From Capillidium heterosporum (taxonomy: Eukaryota > Entomophthoromycota > Entomophthoromycetes > Entomophthorales > Capillidiaceae): a DNA stretch of 64,000 nucleotides. The stretch spans positions 1,674,001 through 1,738,000 of the forward strand of contig WBMQ01000005.1 in NCBI GenBank assembly GCA_016630905.1, read 5' to 3'. Below the pieces are notes generated by a model, which was given only the letters and a program-made list of their open reading frames with translations, was not told the DNA's origin and searched no databases. This document shows positions 57,339 through 64,000 of the stretch, piece after piece (within the stretch, counting starts at the first letter, position 1; the number at the start of each line of letters is the position of its first letter). A program made the translations under genes and the position numbers.

Positions 57339-57493
57339 GCATTTCTTATACAAATTTAAGTCAACTCCAACATCCTTGTAAAGAATTTAGGTTAGCTTAT
57401 AATAATATTAGAGACAAAGAGTGTATACTCAAATGTAACGAAAGGCACATATAAAAATTTTATACTTAGAAAACTGTTTACTTCAAAAAGAAC

Positions 57494-57645
57494 TTAGGCA
57501 TAGTTGCAGAAAACGCCGTTTCAACCTTGGCTCTAGCATTTGGTACTGGGACCACACTGATGTAAGATGCACTGCTTTTTGATACAATTCTGGAATCTAT
57601 TAGAGCTGTAATAGCAGAACATGGTATCTTCTTGGCACTGGTTCT
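57494..57645 (-). pseudogene. Broken copy of the CBM19-like module
   Basis: The frame aligned with the gene at 58829-59170 reads QCQEDTMFCYYSSNRFQNC, IKKQCILHQCGPSTKC, stop, SQG, stop, NGVFCNYA and TAA. The cysteine spacing and the C-terminal FCNYA match the intact protein. Two in-frame stops and loss of the 5' half mark it as a pseudogene. Confidence 0.7.
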
Positions 57646-57651
57646 AGCCAT

Positions 57652-57779
57652 GGTGGTCGCTCAATATGTACTCTCAACGGTTATGAACCTCCAAGCCATC
57701 TGCACTTGAGTTTACATTGGTGCTACGGCGGTCATCTAAAATGTACTTCTAACGGTTACGGGTATCTAAGCCCTCTGGA
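57652..57779. repeat. Diverged direct repeat of about 52 bp, two units
   Basis: GGTCGCTCAATATGTACTCT... (from about 57652) and GGTCATCTAAAATGTACTTC... (from about 57730) share most bases over about 50 positions, including CAACGGTTA/TAACGGTTA and AAGCC. They lie at the 5' side of the CBM19-like pseudogene and may have arisen with its breakdown. Confidence 0.4.
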
Positions 57780-58828
57780 TTCAACTTGAATAGGCCATAA
57801 TTGACTTGATAGACAAATGCCAATTTAGCGAGTAGGGTTAAAGTGCCAATGTTTCATCTTGAGTTGAACCCTTGATTTTTATTTTTGATGGAAAGTATCT
57901 TTCATCCTATATATTGGCTACTTTATCTACTGCTCTTACTCTCATTTCCTTTTACTGATCGACTCTTCAGGTATTCAATTCTGTAGGAGGTGAACTTTAA
58001 CTAAAGCTCAAATGTGAAATAAATTGCAAAGGATATGGTCCTTTAATCTGTTGATTTGTATTGTAAACCCGTCTATAGGGATTGTAGCTGAAGTATATGT
58101 TTTGGATCTTACATTTAAAGTTGGAGTTGCAACTGTTTCATAGAATTTACTATATTTAGTGAAGCGGAATACCAACTCCTTCGTGCATATATTGTACCAA
58201 ACTTTTAGAAGTTTGAGTAGACGGAGTTTTGGCAGCATAGCTGAAATTAATTGTGTTTGATAAAATTTTGATAACTATCCTATACTTTATAAAGTTTAAA
58301 TGGCTAATATTTGCTATAGATCTATAGATGCCTGTAATTTGCTTCACTACATTTTCCCTGACATTTTTTCTTGTAATTTGAGAGTAAGTTGTATCTTCTG
58401 CTATGGTAGTATCGTAGAATACTATTCTAATGCTTATGAGCCAATAATATTGTCAAAAAATTAGGTAGAAATATACCTGCTTAGAATGAAGAGCTGCTCA
58501 AATTGAAAAACTTAGGAAGTATCTATTTTTATCGTATCAAAGTATTATTATATATGGTATTTATAATTGCCTTTGGACAGGTAGAGCATGAAACGGTATC
58601 CAAAATGAGGATAATATTTGTACTGTTGAACTAAACTAACTTATTTATGTAATTATGTCTATTTTATGTATACATATAAGAAGTTTGGGATCTAGTACGC
58701 ATCACCACTAAATTATATATTCTAATATACATACCTTGTAAAACTTGAAGAAACCCTAAATTCAGCATCACCACAAAAAATTCAATTTACTATATGTAAG
58801 GACAAACTTATTTATTGAGACATAAAAC
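57780..58828. other. Intergenic, no gene seen
   Basis: AT-rich spacer between the CBM19 pseudogene and the intact gene. Minus-strand frames at 58008-58238 and 58156-58347 overlap each other and have no supporting feature. Confidence 0.4.
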
Positions 58829-59170
58829 TTAGGCGTAGTTGCAGAAGAGATTGTTCTGGCCTTGCATCTGGCATTTGGTACCGGGTCCACAGGCACGGTA
58901 GACGTATCTACTCTGAGCACAGGTCCAGAAGCCACCTGACTGGTAATCGCAGAACATAGTGCCTTCAGTACAGCTCTGACCCCAGTTGCGACCGTAGTTA
59001 TGGTTGAAGAAGTCTTCCAGAATCTGGGAACGTTTGTGGGAGCCAGTGGCAAGTCCGTTTATACTGTTGCTACGGCCGTAATTCTGGGCATATTCGAGGG
59101 TATCTAAAAAGCTTTGACCAAAGGCAGAGGCCGATGCGACGAAAAAGGCAGCTGAGATGATGAACTTCAT
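58829..59170 (-). CDS. Small secreted protein with C-terminal CBM19-like chitin-binding module (113 aa)
   Basis: The start chosen is the ATG at 59170, giving the signal peptide MKFIISAAFFVASASAFG. A longer frame would need a TTG start. A TATA box (TATATAAA, complement 59225-59232) lies about 60 bp upstream, consistent with this start. A linker of about 45 residues contains paired NYGR repeats. The last 48 residues have the CBM19 layout seen at the C-termini of fungal chitinases: CTEGTMFCDYQSGGFWTC, then YVYRACGPGTKC, then LFCNYA, six cysteines for three disulphides. It has no catalytic domain, so it is probably a secreted chitin-binding protein acting at the cell wall or in host interaction. 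Intronless, intact. Confidence 0.8.
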   Translation of the reverse strand: MKFIISAAFFVASASAFGQSFLDTLEYAQNYGRSNSINGLATGSHKRSQILEDFFNHNYGRNWGQSCTEGTMFCDYQSGGFWTCAQSRYVYRACGPGTKCQMQGQNNLFCNYA

Positions 59171-61924
59171 TTTCAATTTTGATTTCAATTTTGGTTTTTA
59201 TGTTTTGGTAAACAACTATCTAAGTTTATATACTAGTAGTTCCGCTTGAGTTTTCTAACCTCCCTTTACATCTCTGCTTGCAAGTACTTTACTCTATCCT
59301 AGCTGATCCCATTTCACCTAAAGTTGACACGGAATTGAAGGTCAAGGGGTACTATCCTTTAACCTACTATACTTTAATGTAAATATGTCTGCAAAAATGT
59401 TATTTAAAACGAAGAGTCGAAGGCATGCATCACAGTTTTATGTTTGACATCTATGGCTTACTATATTTAGTTAGATGAATAACAACTCCTTTTGAATATT
59501 AAAACAAAATTCCAAAGAATGCTATTGAACGGAGTTTTCGTTGAGACTGAAAAGAAATTTTGTAGGTATATATTTACTTTAAATGGCGCATTGGCTATAA
59601 TGGTTAATTATATACTATTCTACTATAGACGTACTTGATCCTTTTACATTACTTCCGCTTCATATTTTCTAAACCCTTTTGCTTCCTATTTTATCCCTTC
59701 GCCATATTATGGTTTATGAATTGATCGTATAGCCACATAACAAATCAAACCTTGTGTACCTTTTTATTTTAAAGCTCTAATTTACTAAGAATTTATTGGA
59801 AATATCTGGTAGCAGAGAAAGCTTAAGCTCCATATTTGTTACCGTACTTCTCTAAAGTACTTTCAAAGTTGTAAAAAATATAATGATCGAAAATTAATTC
59901 ATTGAAGCTTATTGATATGTATTTTGATGATATAAAATCGGTTGAATTTAGCAAAATACCTGCAAAAACTTTAATGCTCCAGATATATCTACAAATTGAT
60001 GGAATACTCTTCCAGAGATACTTGAATGAATCGGAAACTGGTGTTTCAGAGAGCAGGTAAACTTTTACAAACTGGGAAAAGTTTAAGCTATGGTAATTAT
60101 ATCTACAGGCCTTGGAATCTACGTTGCTATTAATATTGAAGACAGCTATCAATGCATTCAATAAAATTGTTAAACTGACAAACTCTAAAATTATTATTTT
60201 GATGAAAATTGCTTTTTAGACCTATATGTAACCTTTTGAACTCCTGTTTCAGTATACTTCACTCAAGAATATATATTTACAGACATTCTACTCCATCAAA
60301 GCTTTAATTTACAGCTACACTATATATAGTGAGGTGTGGCCCATACAACTGCCTCAACCCATTATTTTCTATGTAGGTATGAATCGTTCCATAGCTATAT
60401 GGGATAAAGAGGATTTGTAACATGTATTTTTATTATCCAAAACTGTTCTTACAATTGCTGAACCATATTTAGTGGAAAAGAATATCAACCCTTGGTTGTA
60501 TACATTTCATCGCTTTTAAAAGCATATATATTGTAGAATTTGTTTGTATAGTATTTTAATATATATAAAGGATGCTTTATAAGCTCGTGTATCAAAAACT
60601 ATATCTTTGTTTTACATTTATCTTTCAATTATTCAATAGATATGGCTACCTTATCCAAGTTAATAGTTACCAGTATCATAAGCTTATTGAAAAGTTGAAT
60701 TGTGATTTTCATCTCTATAACATACCATTCAGCTACAATATAAGGTTTTAAGTCTTTATCTCTATGTTTACTTTGTAATAAGAGCTACTTGTTTAAACAT
60801 TGTAAGTTCATAAGCTGGGAACTAAGCTCATTATTTTGCTTTTTACTGTCTACTTTATCGTGCAGAGTAAGTTACCGGCACCAAACTAATGCAAGTAAAA
60901 CTTTATCCAGGAAAGTAAAATCACTTTGATGTATTTCGAACCAATTTTTACATCTAACGGCTAGATATATTTATTGGATAGAAAGGCTTTGAATTGAATA
61001 AATATGAAAATAATCTAACAGTACCGTTGAGCTTGTGCAATTTAATGAAAGTTCTTTTGAGATTGGAATACTGGATGAAGCTTTGATGTATGTCGGAATC
61101 ATCCTGATTGTAGTTTGATTTTCAGTGGAAATACAACTTTCCTTTGCGATAGATGTAGCCAATTTCACTGACAAGTAAAAAGTCAAGAGTAGGAGACTAA
61201 TAGATCTAGTGTAGCTTGATACTGCAAATCAAAAGGACATATACCAACTTTAGTCAATCAAAATTTAACCTAGATTGATGATGATTGGTAAAAGGTATAT
61301 AATCGCTCAAAGTGATAGTAGTCCTAAGACGAGGTGCTTTGGGTATAAGTTGAAAGATGGATAAGTTTGCTAGCTCCTTGCAGAATTCATTTTCTTAGCT
61401 CAAGTTGAGATAGTGAGTAAAATACATGTCATAAGTCGGAAAATTGGAAAGAGAAAAGTATTACTAGAATAGTAAAAAATAGAATCGCTTGCTAAAGTGT
61501 AAATTGTAGAGGCTGTAGCTCGAAAGTTGGCTAAAAATACTTGAATGTTATACTCAAAGTAGTCACAGCTGCAGTAAGCTGAGTATACCATTTAGCTTGT
61601 ACCAGATCAACGGTTATCATGAGAATGATTTGGATAGAAAGTGATATAAAACAGTGAAGTTTACAATAAGATATATCCTACCTACCTTTTATTTTGTTGC
61701 CATGATATTGAATACAAACCCCATTCATTTTGAATTTAAAAGCTATCTACTTTCAATTGCTTGTAAAAATAAGCACCACCAAGACTTACAAATACTTTTA
61801 TTGGTAAACGAAAAGATAAAGCATAGGTAGCCAACAGAGCTTTCACAGAAAGGGGAAGGTATAACTTAATGGGATAAAAACCCCCTGCACCAACTTGCGT
61901 ACCTGAGTAACTTGTAAAAAACTT
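59171..61924. other. Gene-poor region with doubtful minus-strand frames
   Basis: Promoter of the CBM19-like gene, then AT-rich DNA. A 112-codon minus frame at 59823-60161 opens on TTG and has no recognised motif. Around 61220-61160 (minus) a hydrophobic text SISLLLLTFYLSVKLATSIA follows a possible acceptor and could be a relic signal peptide, with TATATA-like sequence near 61300. No ATG fits. Nothing called. Confidence 0.35.
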
Positions 61925-64000
61925 TTACAGGTTCGACACCGTCGATACTGAGCTGAAGGAGTTGGGTTTGGAGTCCAAGTTCTGGTAGTTGAGTTTGGGG
62001 TTGATCCTGTTGAACAGCTCCAAGTTGCGTTCGAACTTTTCCTTCTCTTTGTCTTTACCATTCATCAATCTTTTCCCACCGTCGCCATTACTATCACCTT
62101 CGTTACTTTCATCGTTTCCCGCTTCTTCAATGGCATCCTGAACTAAAAGGTAGCCTAATCCTAACCAGTCCCATACCAGCCACTGACGTATTAGACTGTT
62201 GAACCAACCGAATATGAGATAGTTCAAGTTGATGAGATCACCATCCAAGTGGATGTTAAATTGGTCATTATAATCGCTGTGCATGAACTTGGGGTTGAGG
62301 TAATAACTTAGGTGGTCGTAGTAAGCTGGGATGATGAAGACGATTAACATACATGCTATTCTGAGCAGATAACGGTATAGTATAGAGAGGGAGAGATTGT
62401 ACCACCCAAAGTAGTAGTTCAAAGCAATCAGGGCGATTCGACGACCGGCTAAATTTAAGCGATTAGAGTCGTGCACTCTTGAAGGGTCAACCTCCAACAA
62501 AGAGAGGAAGTCTTGGATGGGGTGGAAGAGGTGGTAACTTGAAGTGGAGGGTGGGTCTTGCAGATCGTATTGCTGGGTCTCTAGGATCGACTTGTTGGAA
62601 CTAAAAATAGAGGAAAGAGTTAGTTTCAAAAATGCCTGAGATTATTAAAAGAATAAGGCAGATAACTTACTTGATCTTAAAGTTTAGAAGGTTGATTTTC
62701 AAGTTGACAGTTTCCAACCGTAACACCTCGAGATAAGATTCTAATAAAGTTGAGCTCAGATTGGCATTCAATGTGAAAGGGTAGTTGCATTCAGAGAGGC
62801 TGGACGTCAGAGTTATGATGGTGGCTTCCATAGAGTTGAAGGTAGTCAAGGCTATTAAAGCTTGGATGAGTTGTAAAGGTCCATTGACATTAGTGTTCAA
62901 AGTTTGATCCAAGTTGCATTCGGTGCTGGGGTGTAAGCTGTCGATGAGTGGAGGGATTATGGCCATATCTAAAGGTTGAGTAGATAAAGTTTAGATTTTT
63001 GGAATGGGAGGAGGCAATTTAAAGGGGAAGGGGGGTTTACCTATCCTGGGGTAGTTGGCTGTCATATGCTTGACTATGTTAATAAGTTGGCTGGGGTCCA
63101 TCAGGTTGCCAACTACTAGGTCGCACCTACTGTCCTCTACAGTACAGTTTTTGATAAAATACTATAAGCCTATAGACAGAAAATAAAGTTTACCTTTGAA
63201 CACATCCATCTTTTCATGGGTCAACTCGGAGTTGTCGTTCAAGATGAGTAAAACTTGGCAGTTCAACTTCAACAAGTTCAACGCCAAATAATAGGTAACT
63301 CCTTCCAACTTGAAATTGGATATGGTTATTATAGGTACTACATATAAAATTATAATAAGTATGGTAAAGATGAAAAATCTATAAAAGAAAAGCACCTTTG
63401 GTAGGGGTAGTAGGGCCACTAAATTTTAGTTTGCAAAAGTTCAACCAGTTGGTCTCCTGTTTTATGACTGAAAGAGAGTTGATAACTGAGTCGGAGCTAC
63501 TTGTTTGAAATAAGTTGGTAAGGGGTAGAGGTGGTGGTGATCGTGACTTTTTGGTGATGGGTTTGACTTTGGGCTTGGGGGCGAATGGCTCGGTTAAACT
63601 TTTGGTCAATTTGGAGTTAGAATTAAGGTTGTGGACCGGGCCTTTTAACTTTTGGGATTCTTCTTTCTTCTCATTTGCATCTTTGTGAGAATTGATGTGC
63701 TTTGAGTCGGTATATTTTAAATAAGTCGTATCGCTTTGGCTTTTACCGTTACTTTTCTTGCTCTCAATCTTACTGTTCACTTTGGGCTCAACACCATTTT
63801 CATTCTTGTTCTCATTACCGGCAATCTTATCTTCTACGGTAGTATCGGTTTTCTTTTCAGCCTTATCTTCTTCCTTTATGCCACCCCCTCCACTTAAACT
63901 CTCTTGGTTGTTCTCCTTACTATTAACCTGCACATCTTCACCATCGTTTTGCTTCAAAATAACTTTAGTCGGTACGTAGCTGGTCTCGGTAGTAGAACTG
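61925..64000 (-). CDS. DUF1776 / short-chain-dehydrogenase-like protein (partial, 5 exons seen)
   Basis: Exons on the minus strand: 64000(beyond)-63396, 63337-63194, 63136-63041, 62968-62671, 62600-61925; the joins keep frame and the last four plus the carried base total 405 codons including the stop. The 5' end is outside the window. Exon 1 is low-complexity (Lys, Ser, Asn, Glu, a GGGG tract). Exon 2 onward resembles a degenerate Rossmann fold: VPIITISNFKLEGVTYYLAL, then DLVVGNLMDPSQL (the acidic D-V position of SDRs), ANYPRIDMAIIPPLID (where SDRs have NNAG), LTSSLSECNYPFTL, and LSSTLLESYLEVLRLETVNL. This layout fits fungal DUF1776 proteins such as yeast YNL181W/Pbr1. The SDR Tyr-x-x-x-Lys pair is not evident, so catalysis is doubtful. 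Exon 5 has a hydrophobic helix (LRIACMLIVFIIPAYY) suggesting membrane anchoring. The function of the family is not well established. Confidence 0.68.

Noticed and set aside
59823-60161. 112-codon minus-strand frame
   Set aside because: Opens on TTG, AT-rich composition, no motif or signal peptide.
1-64000. CRISPR array or prokaryotic operon structure
   Set aside because: No regularly spaced direct repeats. Spliced genes with GT-AG introns and TATA boxes show the DNA is eukaryotic.

Overview
This is an AT-rich window of nuclear DNA from a eukaryote, most likely an early-diverging (zygomycete-grade) fungus. The evidence is short GT-AG introns of about 50-70 bp with GTAAGT-like donors, a Gti1/Pac2 (WOPR) transcription factor, a CBM19-type chitin-binding secreted protein, ML-domain (PG/PI-transfer-like) secreted proteins, a fungal DUF1776 protein, and remnants that look like class A GPCRs. 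An Entomophthoromycotina/Conidiobolus-like fungus would fit, but I cannot prove the genus from sequence alone. Gene density is low, and many intergenic stretches hold broken reading frames, so the region reads as duplicated and decaying.

Layout. 1-201 is the 3' end of an unknown gene. 1.6-18.9 kb is a paralogue neighbourhood: five copies of a roughly 200-residue protein family (possibly tubby-C-terminal-like) with two Nudix CoA-diphosphatase-like copies. The outer part is a near-perfect 1.94-kb inverted duplication (4184-6127 and 16935-18879), each arm carrying an almost identical family gene. An LTR-like dispersed repeat (6128-7089) abuts the inner end of the left arm. One Nudix gene is intact and ends in a peroxisomal SKL. 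The other is frameshifted and lacks SKL. 19.3-20.2 kb holds a three-exon GST-domain protein resembling the N-terminal half of eEF1B-gamma. 20.2-26.1 kb is gene-poor. 26.1-27.3 kb encodes a mitochondrial 3-hydroxyisobutyrate dehydrogenase (valine breakdown). 30.6-31.5 kb encodes the WOPR regulator. 36 kb has a small cysteine-rich secreted protein.

39.4-46.8 kb is a second duplicated block: three ML-domain secreted genes, the third with a nonsense codon at the end of its signal peptide, interleaved with two GPCR-like fragments and a second dispersed repeat (43283-44287). 49.3-50.7 kb encodes a secreted flavin amine-oxidase-like protein. 53.2-54.0 kb encodes a two-helix membrane protein with two PPAY motifs, followed by a 75-bp hairpin. 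A third copy of the dispersed repeat lies at 55.7-56.7 kb. 57.5-59.2 kb has a CBM19-like secreted protein and a broken copy of its module. The right edge (61.9-64.0 kb) is a five-exon DUF1776/short-chain-dehydrogenase-like gene that runs off the window.

The genes do not form one obvious pathway. The common theme is local duplication followed by divergence or loss: tubby-like family, Nudix, ML, CBM19 and GPCR. The most unusual observations are the inverted duplication with a repeat at its boundary, a membrane-protein reading frame kept in the same position in all three dispersed repeats, promoter modules shared by three of the five tubby-like genes, and a Nudix protein with a possible mitochondrial leader plus a peroxisomal C-terminus.
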